A stretch of DNA of 64,000 nucleotides from Microbacterium radiodurans (GTDB lineage: Bacteria; Actinomycetota; Actinomycetes; Actinomycetales; Microbacteriaceae): NCBI RefSeq assembly GCF_008710705.1, contig NZ_VYRZ01000001.1:868001-932000 (forward strand). The letters run 5' to 3'. Of this stretch, positions 25,521 to 33,658 are shown one piece after another. A program made the translations under genes and the position numbers. The notes beneath the pieces were generated by a model. It saw only the letters and a program-made list of their open reading frames with translations. It did not search any database and was not told the origin of the DNA. Position 1 is the stretch's first letter; each line of letters begins with the position of its first letter.

Positions 25521-26068
25521 GGTTCGTTCCCTTCTCTCGTAATGACCTGTCCGGAGGACGGTTGCGTCTTACGCCAGGCATCCTCGAATCGCCGACGTGC
25601 GCGGTGCAGCCGCACCGTCGCGGCGTTGACAGTGACGCCGAGCACTGACGCGATCTCTCGCGGGGCGAGCTCGTCCCACGCCCACAGCCGCAGCACCTCG
25701 GCATCCGCGGGGCGCAGGTCGGCCAGCGTCGCCCGCACCTCGTCGTCGACGGGGCCGCCGGGCTCCGCCACCACCGCGGCCGGCGGATCGAGCACGGCGA
25801 TCTTCGCTGCCAGCCGGTCACGCCGTCGCGCCGCGCGCTGCGCGTTCGCGAGCTGCAGCCGCGCGACGCCGATCGCCCAGGGGACGACCTCGGCTACCGC
25901 CGGCGTCCGGTCGCTGCGCCGCCAGAGCACGGTCAGGGTCTCGGCGAGCACATCGTCCGCGGTCGCGGCGTCGGTGCGCCGCCGCAGATAGCGGCGGACG
26001 GGGTCGGCCACGAGCCGCACCGTCTCCTCGAACCGCGCGCGGGCGGACAGCGGTGACACATTCTCCAC
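25517..26068 (-). CDS. ECF-type RNA polymerase sigma factor
   Basis: Protein of about 183 residues. Region 2 is near residues 15-70 (VRRYLRRRTDAATADDVLAE, then TLTVLWRR). Region 4 is near 115-170 (LRPADAEVLRLWAWDELAPR, EIASVLGVTVNAATVRLHRA). It directs RNA polymerase to a small stress or envelope regulon, which is a family property; the signal here is unknown. The start is uncertain: GTG at 26068 is used, but GTG at 26059, with GGAG just upstream, is an alternative. It overlaps the downstream membrane-protein gene, its probable regulator. Confidence 0.88.
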   Translation of the reverse strand: MENVSPLSARARFEETVRLVADPVRRYLRRRTDAATADDVLAETLTVLWRRSDRTPAVAEVVPWAIGVARLQLANAQRAARRRDRLAAKIAVLDPPAAVVAEPGGPVDDEVRATLADLRPADAEVLRLWAWDELAPREIASVLGVTVNAATVRLHRARRRFEDAWRKTQPSSGQVITREGNEP

Positions 26069-26174
26069 GCTGGACCATGTCCGGCACGGGCGCGACTCTT
26101 ACACACCCCTGAGCGCGAGATTTCTCGTCCCGGGCCGGAGGGCGGGCTGGGGCCGCAGCGCGTGCCCGGGCTCG

Positions 26175-26237
26175 TTCTCAGGAGAAGACGCGTGTGGGCG
26201 GGACTGAACGAGCCGACGAGCGCACGGTTCCTGAGAA
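26175..26237. repeat. Intergenic inverted repeat with TTCTCAGGA arms
   Basis: TTCTCAGGA (26175-26183) pairs with TCCTGAGAA (26229-26237), with a 45-nt spacer. It lies in a gene-free stretch (26069-26490) between the sigma-factor and acyltransferase genes. That stretch also contains GC-only runs and a GCGCG-rich tract around 26245-26275, and no convincing gene. The same arm core recurs at 26353-26430 and at 49520-49581. Confidence 0.72.
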
Positions 26238-26352
26238 AGTGAGCGCGGCGCGGCGCGGCGCGGCGCGGGGCGGTGCGGTCGCAACGCGCGACGCGGTGAG
26301 GGCGAGTCGTTGCGGCCGAGGTGAGCGACGAGCGGGGAACGGGCTCGCGATC

Positions 26353-26430
26353 GTGCTCGTACTCAGGAGATGAGGGCGGCTCCGATCAGTTGCCGGCGGA
26401 TTCTCCGGCGCGTCTCCTGAGAACGTGCAC
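26353..26430. repeat. Intergenic inverted repeat, 18-bp arms containing CTCAGGAGA
   Basis: The left arm 26353-26370 and right arm 26413-26430 pair at 16 of 18 positions, including a perfect CTCAGGAGA/TCTCCTGAG core. The spacer is 42 nt. It is the longest stem of its class in the window and shares the TCTCAGGA core with the neighbour at 26175. It lies 60 bp downstream of the acyltransferase stop, where a terminator would be expected, but has no U-run. Confidence 0.75.
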
Positions 26431-26490
26431 GGGCGCGGCGAGGGGACCCGGGCCGGTGGGCGGGCCGGGGCCGCAGATCCGAGCCGCGGT

Positions 26491-28974
26491 TCAGAGCAGG
26501 CCGCGGTCGGCCAGCTGCTGACGGATCACCGGGGCGAGGTGCTCCGCGAACGCGACCGTCAGGTGCGTCCGGTCGTATCTGGTCGGGATGTCGCCGGCGA
26601 ACGCGGGGCAGACGTTCTCCCAGCAGCTGAAGGGCAGCGAGCTGATGGCGGTGTCGCCGGATGCCGCGGCCACCCGCTCCGCCGCGTCCTCCATCTGCAG
26701 CCACGTCGTCGAGACGCCCGCCGCGCAGTCGTAGGGCGAGCGTGTCGGGGTGTAGCACCGGCCGAGGTCGGCACCCTCGGGCGGCGGAGCGAGATGGACG
26801 ATGCGACCCGGCATCCCATAGGTCGCCGCTTCGGCCTGCTGCGATGCCAGCAGTGCGTCGGGGGAGAGGTTCGAGCCGCCCGGCGTGTGCCCGAGCGTGT
26901 AGGCGTTCGAGACGACGACGAGGGTCGGTGCGTCCGCGGCGATCATGGCCCGGACGTCGGCCTTGCGCTGCGGGCACGCGTCCATGACCCCGGCGCCGTC
27001 GTTCTGCACGGCGAGGTCGGTGAAGCGGCATCCGTAGAGTCCGACCGTCGTCACGCGGATGCCGCCGCCGCTGTCGTCGGCCATCTTCCGGAACGCCGGG
27101 GCGTACGCCATCGCCGTCGAGTCGCCGACGAGGTAGATGCGGGTCGGAGCGTCGCCGCGGCCGACGCTGCAGCGACCGGCATCGGGGCTGACGTCGGGGG
27201 CGAAGCAGTCCCGCGCGGGGTTCGAGGTCGAGGAGCGGGCCATCACCTCGTCGAGCGAGGGATGGAGCTCCGGCCACGAGCTCGCGCCGACGGCCGCGGC
27301 CAGCTCGTCCTGGACGGCCGCCGCGGCGTCCACCGTCGGCGAGTCCGCGCCACCGGCCGGGTCCGCCGCGTCGGCGACGGGGGCGTCCGGCAGGAGCGGT
27401 CCGAGCACCGATCCGCCGTAGGCCGTCTGGACGACCAGTACGACGACGAGCGCCGCGACGGCGACGCCGAACGCCGAGCCGAGGGCCCGCGGTCCGAAGC
27501 GCGCGCGCCAGGCCGCCCAGGGCGAGCTCGCGGCGTCGGCTCCAAATGCGCGGGGGTCGCCGGATGCGTCGTGCGCCGCCTCGGCGGGCGTCGCCCCGAC
27601 CGGTGCCGACTCGACCGCGGCGGTCGCGGGGTCGACCATCGCCTGCGCGGGGACCCGTCCGGGGTAGTACCGCGTTCCCGGCGACCAGCCCGCCGGGCGC
27701 GTGGACAGGGCGGGAGCGGGTGTGTCGGCGGGCGTCGTCGCGCCCGCGTCGGCGCTGGGGTCGGCGCTGGGTGCGTCGGCGCTGGGGTCGGCGCTGGGTG
27801 CGTCGGCGCTGGGGTCGGCGCTGGGCGCGGTGGTGGGGGCATCAGCCTCGACCGCTGTCGCCCGTCCCCGCCCCGGGACGTGCCGCAGCGGCTGCTCGAT
27901 CGCGGCGTAGGACGCGATCGCGAGCACAGCCGTCACCCCGAGCACGAGACCGGTCGCGACCGCGCCGCCCGGCAGCAGCGCGGCCGCGAAGACGATCACC
28001 GGGAAGTGCCACAGGTACAGCGAGAACGAGATGTCGCCGACGAACACCGCCACGGGGTTCGTCAGCGGGAACAGGTGCCGGTGACGCGGATCTCCCGCGG
28101 CGCCGCCGGCGATGACGAGCGCCGTCGCGGCGACCGGGAGCGCCGCCCACGGGGCGGGGAACGCCGACGCCTCGGGATCGATCACCGCGAACGCCGCGAC
28201 GATGCCGGCGACTCCCAGCCAGGCCGATGCGCCGCCGATCACCGGCGGGATGCGCCGCAGCAGCGGCAGCGCCGCGGCCAGCAGCGCGCCGACGCCCAGC
28301 TCCCACGCGCGGGTGACGGTCGAGAAGTACGCGACCGTCGGGCTGTCCGCCGTCTGCGCGAGCGCCCAGACGAAGGATGCCGCGACCACGACCGCCGCGG
28401 CGGCTCCCACGAGCACCCTGCCGGCGCGCCCCCGTCGTGCGGCCCTCGGCAGCAGCCCGACGAGCAGGAGCAGAGCCACCGGCCAGACGATGTAGAACTG
28501 CTCCTCGACCGCCAGCGACCAGAAGTGCTGCAGCGGTGAGACCGCGTCGCCGGCGTGGAAGTAGTCGGTGCCGAGGTCGGCGAAGCGCCAGTTCGCGGCG
28601 AAGACGGTCGACCACGCGGCGTCCTGCAGGGTCTGGGCCGTCCGGGCGGACCCGAAGACGAGCGCGGCGACGCCCGCCGTCGCGGCGATCACGGTCAGCG
28701 CCGCGGGCAGGATGCGGCGGACCCGTCGCATCGCGAACGCACCGAGACGGATGCGGCCGTGCGCCGCCAGGTCGCGCAGCAGGCCGCCCGTGATGAGGAA
28801 GCCCGAGATGACGAAGAACACGTCGACGCCGACGAAGCCGCCGCGCGGCCACCCGACGGCGTGCGCGCCGATCACCGCGAGGACGGCGAGGGCGCGCAGG
28901 CCCTGGATGTCGCGTCGCGCGGGGGTTCGGGTGGGGGTCGGGGTAGTCACATGCGTTTCCGGAAACCGCGACAC
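26491..28974 (-). CDS. Acyltransferase-3 (OafA-type) membrane protein with C-terminal SGNH domain
   Basis: Protein of about 827 residues. The N-terminal acyltransferase-3 domain opens RRDIQGLRALAVLAVIGAH, with FVGVDVFFVISGFLIT and HFWSLAVEEQFYIVWP, and spans about ten membrane helices to residue 350. A repeat-rich linker (residues about 375-440) follows, then one more helix near 505-525. The C-terminal SGNH hydrolase-like domain has LVGDSTAMAY (catalytic Ser) and DRTHLT (Asp/His). Such proteins O-acetylate cell-surface glycans, the SGNH part acting outside the membrane. The GTG at 28974 is used; GTG 28950 is an alternative. No close operon partner. Confidence 0.9.
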   Translation of the reverse strand: MSRFPETHVTTPTPTRTPARRDIQGLRALAVLAVIGAHAVGWPRGGFVGVDVFFVISGFLITGGLLRDLAAHGRIRLGAFAMRRVRRILPAALTVIAATAGVAALVFGSARTAQTLQDAAWSTVFAANWRFADLGTDYFHAGDAVSPLQHFWSLAVEEQFYIVWPVALLLLVGLLPRAARRGRAGRVLVGAAAAVVVAASFVWALAQTADSPTVAYFSTVTRAWELGVGALLAAALPLLRRIPPVIGGASAWLGVAGIVAAFAVIDPEASAFPAPWAALPVAATALVIAGGAAGDPRHRHLFPLTNPVAVFVGDISFSLYLWHFPVIVFAAALLPGGAVATGLVLGVTAVLAIASYAAIEQPLRHVPGRGRATAVEADAPTTAPSADPSADAPSADPSADAPSADPSADAGATTPADTPAPALSTRPAGWSPGTRYYPGRVPAQAMVDPATAAVESAPVGATPAEAAHDASGDPRAFGADAASSPWAAWRARFGPRALGSAFGVAVAALVVVLVVQTAYGGSVLGPLLPDAPVADAADPAGGADSPTVDAAAAVQDELAAAVGASSWPELHPSLDEVMARSSTSNPARDCFAPDVSPDAGRCSVGRGDAPTRIYLVGDSTAMAYAPAFRKMADDSGGGIRVTTVGLYGCRFTDLAVQNDGAGVMDACPQRKADVRAMIAADAPTLVVVSNAYTLGHTPGGSNLSPDALLASQQAEAATYGMPGRIVHLAPPPEGADLGRCYTPTRSPYDCAAGVSTTWLQMEDAAERVAAASGDTAISSLPFSCWENVCPAFAGDIPTRYDRTHLTVAFAEHLAPVIRQQLADRGLL
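27748..27828. repeat. 27-bp in-frame tandem repeat inside the acyltransferase gene
   Basis: Three units of 27 bp (27748-27774, 27775-27801, 27802-27828; the last has one mismatch) encode three copies of a nine-residue Pro/Ser/Ala/Asp unit (PSADPSADA type) in the linker between the membrane and SGNH domains. The period is a multiple of three, so copy changes would lengthen or shorten the linker without a frameshift. Confidence 0.9.
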
Positions 28975-29068
28975 AGCCTAGTGGGAGCGATACCACCGAC
29001 GGTGAACGTCACCGCGGCCCTGCACCAGCGACGGCTCCGGCGCAAGCCCCGCGCGGGTCTCGCCCGGG

Positions 29069-29824
29069 ATGTCGTCCACTCGGTGCATGCACGCCTCCGC
29101 CTCCCGTCCCGTCGCAGCAGCGGCCCCCGCAGCCTTCGCCGGGCGGATCCTCCGGACGGTGTTCGCCGGGATGCTGGTGCTGCGCCGGCCGCGCCCGATC
29201 CACGCGCGCGGCGAGCTGTTCGACGGCGCCGTCCGATGGCTGCGCGGGCCGCGGGACACCGGTCTCGGCTGGGTCGACGACCCGGAGCCGGGGTCCTCGG
29301 TGCCGGTCCGCGCGCGGCTGTCGCGCTCCCTCGGGCTCCCGGACGGGCTGCCCGACGTGTGGGGCCTCGCCCTGCGGGTGCCCGGTTCGGATGCCGAAGG
29401 CGCACAGGACGACCTCGACCTGCGGGCGCGCGCCGCGGACGCGGACGACGCTCACATCGAGTTCGCCTCGACGGGCGCCGGGGTGCCCCTGAGGTTCGCC
29501 CTGGTGCCGCACCGCCGACCGGAGCGGGCGCGCCTCGGCATCCTGCTGCCGTACCGCGGCAGCCGGGGACCCGTGCTGCTGCTCGCGCGCACGATCGCCG
29601 GCGACCCGCACCATCGCCTCGGCTGGCGGCTGCTGCTCTCGACGGCGTCGCCGCTCGGGCGCTGGCGCGCGTTCGCCGAGCTCGAGCTGCGCCCGTCGCC
29701 GGATCAGGACGACGCGCTGCGCTTCGACGCCGGCCGGCATCCGCTGCCCGGCTCGGACGTGTACCCGTGGGTGCGGGCGTTGCGCCAGCCCGCGTACGAC
29801 CGGGTGCAGCGGGCGGGCGCGTGA
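29069..29824 (+). CDS. Hypothetical protein, possible catalase-fold relative
   Basis: Protein of about 251 residues. An Ala-rich start is followed by RPIHARGELFDGAVRWLRG and then by RARLSRSLGLPDGLPDVWGLALRV, which resembles the catalase-core stretch around the Arg-Phe-Ser and Gly-x-Ala-x-Arg motifs. The C-terminus PWVRALRQPAYDRVQRA also fits short catalase-like proteins. The family's proximal-Tyr RxxxY motif is not evident, so haem binding is doubtful. The start is uncertain (ATG 29069 or 29087), as no Shine-Dalgarno is visible. Its TGA overlaps the recQ GTG (GTGA). Function unknown. Confidence 0.55.
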   Translation: MSSTRCMHASASRPVAAAAPAAFAGRILRTVFAGMLVLRRPRPIHARGELFDGAVRWLRGPRDTGLGWVDDPEPGSSVPVRARLSRSLGLPDGLPDVWGLALRVPGSDAEGAQDDLDLRARAADADDAHIEFASTGAGVPLRFALVPHRRPERARLGILLPYRGSRGPVLLLARTIAGDPHHRLGWRLLLSTASPLGRWRAFAELELRPSPDQDDALRFDAGRHPLPGSDVYPWVRALRQPAYDRVQRAGA

Positions 29825-31557
29825 GCGCGGCGGTTCCACATCGCGCCGATCGGCGCAAGCCACCTGCGACAGAGCCCGCGCCGGGATGGACTGGATCCGT
29901 GCAGCCCGACGAGATCGCCCGTGTCGCCCGAGAGTCCTTCGGCATCGAGGAGCTGCGACCGCAGCAGCTCGACGCCATCGAGGCCGCCGTCGCCGGACGC
30001 GACGTGCTCGTCGTGTGGGCGACGGGTGCGGGCAAGTCGGCGGTCTACCAGGTCGCCGCGGCGCTCCGGCCCGGTCTCACGGCGATCGTCTCGCCGCTGA
30101 TCGCGCTCCAGGAGGATCAGCTGGCGCGGCTCGTCGACGCACCGGACGCCCCCGACGGAGTCGCGCTCAACTCCGCGCGCGGTGTGCGGGCGCAGCGCGA
30201 GGCATGGGATGCGATCCGCTCGGGGGAGGCGTCCTACGTGCTGCTGGCCCCCGAGCAGCTCGCCAAGGACGACGTCGTCGCCGAGCTCGCCGCGGTGGGC
30301 GTCTCGCTCCTCGTCGTCGACGAGGCGCACTGCATCGCGGCATGGGGTCACGACTTCCGTCCGGACTACCTCCTCCTCGGCGACGTCGCCGAACGGCTCG
30401 GCCGTCCGCCCGTCCTCGCGCTGACGGCGACGGCGACCAGTCCCGTCCGCACCGAGATCATCGAGCGGCTCGGCATGGACGACCCCACGATCCTCGTGGG
30501 CGACGTCGACCGCCCGAACATCGAGCTGAACGTCCGCCGGCACGAGACCGAGAGCGAGAAGCGGGATGCCGTCGTGGACGAGGTGGCGGGGCTGCCGCAT
30601 CCGGGTCTGCTCTACACGGCGACCCGTCGGTCGACCGAGGAGTACGCGGAGCGGCTGAGCGACCGCGGGGTCCGAGCCGTCGCCTACCACGCCGGGCTGA
30701 CGGCGAAGGAGCGCACGCGCGTTCACGAGGCGTTCCACGACGGCTCGGTCGACGTCGTCGTGGCGACCTCGGCGTTCGGGATGGGCATCGACAAGGCCGA
30801 TGTGCGATTCGTCGTCCACGCCGACATCCCCGACTCGGTCGACGCCTACTACCAGGAGCTCGGACGCGCCGGACGCGACGGAGAGGCGGCGACGGCGACG
30901 CTCCACTATCGCCCCGAGGATCTCTCCCTCCGCCGGTTCTTCGCCGCCTCGGCGCCCAAGCGCGGCGAGCTGAAGCGCCTCGTCTCGGCGATCTCCGGCG
31001 GCACCCGGCGCCGTGGCGAACTGGCCGAGAAGGCGGATCTGTCGTCGCGGCGGGTCACCGCGCTCCTCACGGTGCTCGTGGACGCCGGCGCGGTGCGGGA
31101 GGCGCGGGCAGGCGCGGCGCTGCGTCGGGGCATGACGATCGAGCGCGCCGTGACCGCAGCGCTCGAACGCGCCGACGAGCGCGAGCGCATCGACCACTCG
31201 CGCATCGACATGCTGCGGGCGTACGCCGAGACGCGGCGGTGCCGCCGCGCGACGCTCCTCGGCTACTTCGGTCAGGACTACGTCGAGCCGTGCGAGAGCT
31301 GCGACACGTGCCGGGCCACCGCCGCCGACCGCACCGCCGCGGCGACGGACGGCGCGGAGGCGGCGGGTGCCGACGCGGCGACGGATGCCGAGGCCGCCCC
31401 GTTCGCCGTCGATGAGACGGTGCGTCACCACGAATGGGGCGAGGGCACCGTCATGGCCGTCGAGGACGACCGCGTGACCGTCTTCTTCGAGTCGCAGGGC
31501 TACAAAGTGCTCTCGATCGAACTCGTCGAGGAGCGCGGGCTGCTCGCCCCGGCCTGA
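29821..31557 (+). CDS. recQ: RecQ-family ATP-dependent DNA helicase
   Basis: Protein of about 578 residues. Motif 0 is FGIEELRPQQLDAIEAAVAG, Walker A is WATGAGKSAVY and the DEAH box is VVDEAHCIAAWGHDFRPDY. ALTATATSPVR is motif III and SAFGMGIDKADVRFVVH motif V. YYQELGRAGRDGE carries the arginine fingers. A winged-helix and zinc region ends in YVEPCESCDTC. There is no HRDC domain. Instead, after an Ala-rich linker, the C-terminus (HHEWGEGTVMAVEDDRVTVFF) resembles the small Tudor-like tail of PcrA/UvrD. GTG 29821 is chosen for the GTGA overlap; GTG 29899 is an alternative. Confidence 0.92.
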   Translation: MSAAVPHRADRRKPPATEPAPGWTGSVQPDEIARVARESFGIEELRPQQLDAIEAAVAGRDVLVVWATGAGKSAVYQVAAALRPGLTAIVSPLIALQEDQLARLVDAPDAPDGVALNSARGVRAQREAWDAIRSGEASYVLLAPEQLAKDDVVAELAAVGVSLLVVDEAHCIAAWGHDFRPDYLLLGDVAERLGRPPVLALTATATSPVRTEIIERLGMDDPTILVGDVDRPNIELNVRRHETESEKRDAVVDEVAGLPHPGLLYTATRRSTEEYAERLSDRGVRAVAYHAGLTAKERTRVHEAFHDGSVDVVVATSAFGMGIDKADVRFVVHADIPDSVDAYYQELGRAGRDGEAATATLHYRPEDLSLRRFFAASAPKRGELKRLVSAISGGTRRRGELAEKADLSSRRVTALLTVLVDAGAVREARAGAALRRGMTIERAVTAALERADERERIDHSRIDMLRAYAETRRCRRATLLGYFGQDYVEPCESCDTCRATAADRTAAATDGAEAAGADAATDAEAAPFAVDETVRHHEWGEGTVMAVEDDRVTVFFESQGYKVLSIELVEERGLLAPA

Positions 31558-31566
31558 GGCGGCGCG

Positions 31567-33258
31567 TCAGCCTGCGCTGCCGCGTCCGAACCTCCGCACG
31601 AGCTCGCGCCGGCTCGGCAGGCCGAGCCGGGACAGGATGTTCGCGACGTGGAAGTCGATCGTCTTCTTGGAGAGGTAGAGGATCTCGGCGATCTCGGCAC
31701 TCGTGAAGCCTTCCGTCACGAGCTCGGCGACGCGTCGCTGCTGCGCCGTGAGGGTCGCGAGCGCGTCGCCGCTGACGCGCGACAGCTGTGCGGCGGTGCT
31801 CTCGATGATGCGGGTGCACAGGCCCTCGAACCCTCGGGCGCCCATCGCCGACAGCTCGCCGCGAGCGGCCTCGTACGACTCCATCCCCTCGGTGGGGTCG
31901 CCGTAGAGCGAGACGATCGTGCCCACCACGAGCCGCACCCACGTGCGTCCGAGCGGATCGTCGCCGTCGCTGATCGTCGTGCGCGCCCGGCGGGCCGCCA
32001 CCAGGGCGGCGTCCGACTCGCCGTCGATCTGCGCGAGCAGTGCGGTGTGCGCCCAGAAGTAGGCGGTGTCCTCGGCGCCGGATTGCTCGTCCCGCCACGA
32101 TCGCACGAGCCGTCGGTACCGGTCGTGCCGCCCGAGGTTGCGCAGGGCCATCCCCCGCAGCGCACGCCACTCGTGGTCGGTGTAGATGCGGCGGTACCCG
32201 GGCTCCTCCGCGTCGTCGAGCAGGCGCAGCATCCCGGACCAGTCGTTCCGTCCGATCACGATCGCGAGCTGCGCGTGGAACAGCATCGTGGATCCCTGCA
32301 CGCTCGGCTGCTCGACGAGCACGGCCTGAGCCGCGCGGACCCGCTCCGACGCGGTGCGCAGGTCGCCGCCGGTCGCGGGATGCAGCGTGTCGACCGACGC
32401 GAGGAGGCCTCGGGTCCAGGCCGCACCGACGACGTCCACGTCCCGGACGAGCTCGGCGGCGCTCCGCGCGCCCTGCCAGTCGCCTTGGCGGTACTTCACG
32501 TGAGCGAGCCGCGCGTTGGCCGATGCGCGCAGATGGGACCGAGGCGGCAGCAGCGGGATGCCGCGCGCGATGCTCACGGCGCCGGCACCGAACTCGCCGC
32601 GGGCAGCGAGCACCTGGCCCATCGCGACGAGGGCAGGGCCGTGGTGAGAGCGCAGCAGATTGCGGGCGCGGGGCACGGCGAGGGCTTCCGCGAGCGCGTC
32701 GAGGCGGGCGGTTCCGTCGAAGGTGTTCCACTCGACCATCACAGCGGGCACCATCATCCGGAACCACAGGGCCTCGATCGCCGATTCCGGCGCGCCGGCC
32801 GCGCGGGCCCGGTGCAGAGCGGCGTCGGCGGCCTCGACGAACCAGGTCGATTCCGCCCAGCGGGCGCGGTCGATGAAGATCGTCGCGGCGCAGGTCGCGA
32901 GCGTCGCCGCCAGGAGGTCGTCATCGCCGCGCAGCCCCGAGACCGCCGAGCGCAGCGCCGACATCGTGCGCTCGTCGTCGGGGTCGTGGAGGGCGAGGAG
33001 GAAGGCGCGCGCCGCTTCCGTCACAGCGGTCCGCGGAAGCGCGGCCAGCTCGTCGGTGTGCGCGGCCAGCTGGGGGAGAGCGATCAGCTGGGTGTCGAGT
33101 GCCACGATCGGCGCGATCAGCCGCGGGTCGCCGTGATCGGCGGCGAGGGCGAACAGCTCATCGGCGACGACGTCCCATTCCGAGCGCGCCCAGGCGCCGC
33201 GGACCCGGTCGGAGGCGTCGTCGGGCAGCACGTCCGCCCATGCGTCGTCGAGAGCCAT
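31567..33258 (-). CDS. Large LuxR-type transcriptional regulator
   Basis: Protein of 563 residues. About 490 residues are alpha-helical and Ala/Arg-rich with no Walker motif, consistent with TPR-like repeats. The C-terminal LuxR helix-turn-helix reads LTAQQRRVAELVTEGFTSAE then IAEILYLSKKTIDFHVANIL. The architecture resembles the helical part of MalT/LAL regulators without the ATPase. ATG 33258 has GGGGAGG 6-7 nt upstream. It is divergent from the LCP gene across 400 bp. The target genes are unknown. Confidence 0.87.
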   Translation of the reverse strand: MALDDAWADVLPDDASDRVRGAWARSEWDVVADELFALAADHGDPRLIAPIVALDTQLIALPQLAAHTDELAALPRTAVTEAARAFLLALHDPDDERTMSALRSAVSGLRGDDDLLAATLATCAATIFIDRARWAESTWFVEAADAALHRARAAGAPESAIEALWFRMMVPAVMVEWNTFDGTARLDALAEALAVPRARNLLRSHHGPALVAMGQVLAARGEFGAGAVSIARGIPLLPPRSHLRASANARLAHVKYRQGDWQGARSAAELVRDVDVVGAAWTRGLLASVDTLHPATGGDLRTASERVRAAQAVLVEQPSVQGSTMLFHAQLAIVIGRNDWSGMLRLLDDAEEPGYRRIYTDHEWRALRGMALRNLGRHDRYRRLVRSWRDEQSGAEDTAYFWAHTALLAQIDGESDAALVAARRARTTISDGDDPLGRTWVRLVVGTIVSLYGDPTEGMESYEAARGELSAMGARGFEGLCTRIIESTAAQLSRVSGDALATLTAQQRRVAELVTEGFTSAEIAEILYLSKKTIDFHVANILSRLGLPSRRELVRRFGRGSAG

Positions 33259-33658
33259 CCGCGACCTCCCCTGGGGTCCATGCTCACACATCGGCGCCGT
33301 TCGGCCGGGATCCCAGTTCCCCGACCCGGGGGCCTGGGATCGGATACCAGTTCCGGCTGTTTCCGGCATGCCGCGGCTCGCCTGCGAACTAGCGTCGACG
33401 TCGGAACGGTCGTGGGGCGGCCGTTCGCAGCGCGGTACCCGGGGATGCCGGGTGGTGGCGGTCGTCTGGGGGGCGTCATCACCCGGCATAACGGTTCGGC
33501 GTACGAGCACGCGCGCGCGGCGGGTCGGCCGGGTCTTCCCAGGCTTTCCCGACGCGCCTTTCGTAGGATGAGTCGATCACTGGGGGAGTGCTCCGTCCGC
33601 GCGCAGGGTGCGCGCGGCATCCGGGAGCCTCCTCATCGGCTCGTCGAGAGGGACATCC
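33259..33658. other. 400-bp divergent regulatory gap between LuxR-type and LCP genes
   Basis: No coding frame with convincing character is seen. TAGGAT at 33564-33569 is a possible -10 box for the LCP gene. GACCTCCCC at 33264-33272 is the ribosome-binding site of the LuxR-type gene read on the minus strand. GGCGGTCGTC-type GC-rich stretches occur at 33450-33475 but no long inverted repeat was found. Confidence 0.5.

Noticed and set aside
26099..26284. A small minus-strand frame in the sigma/acyltransferase gap.
   Set aside because: It is Arg/Pro-rich, overlaps an inverted repeat, has no ribosome-binding site and no resemblance to a known family.
26425..28539. A 704-codon plus-strand frame opposite the acyltransferase gene.
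   Set aside because: It is a shadow frame, Arg/Gly/Asp-rich with the repeat region visible in the wrong frame, and has no ribosome-binding site.
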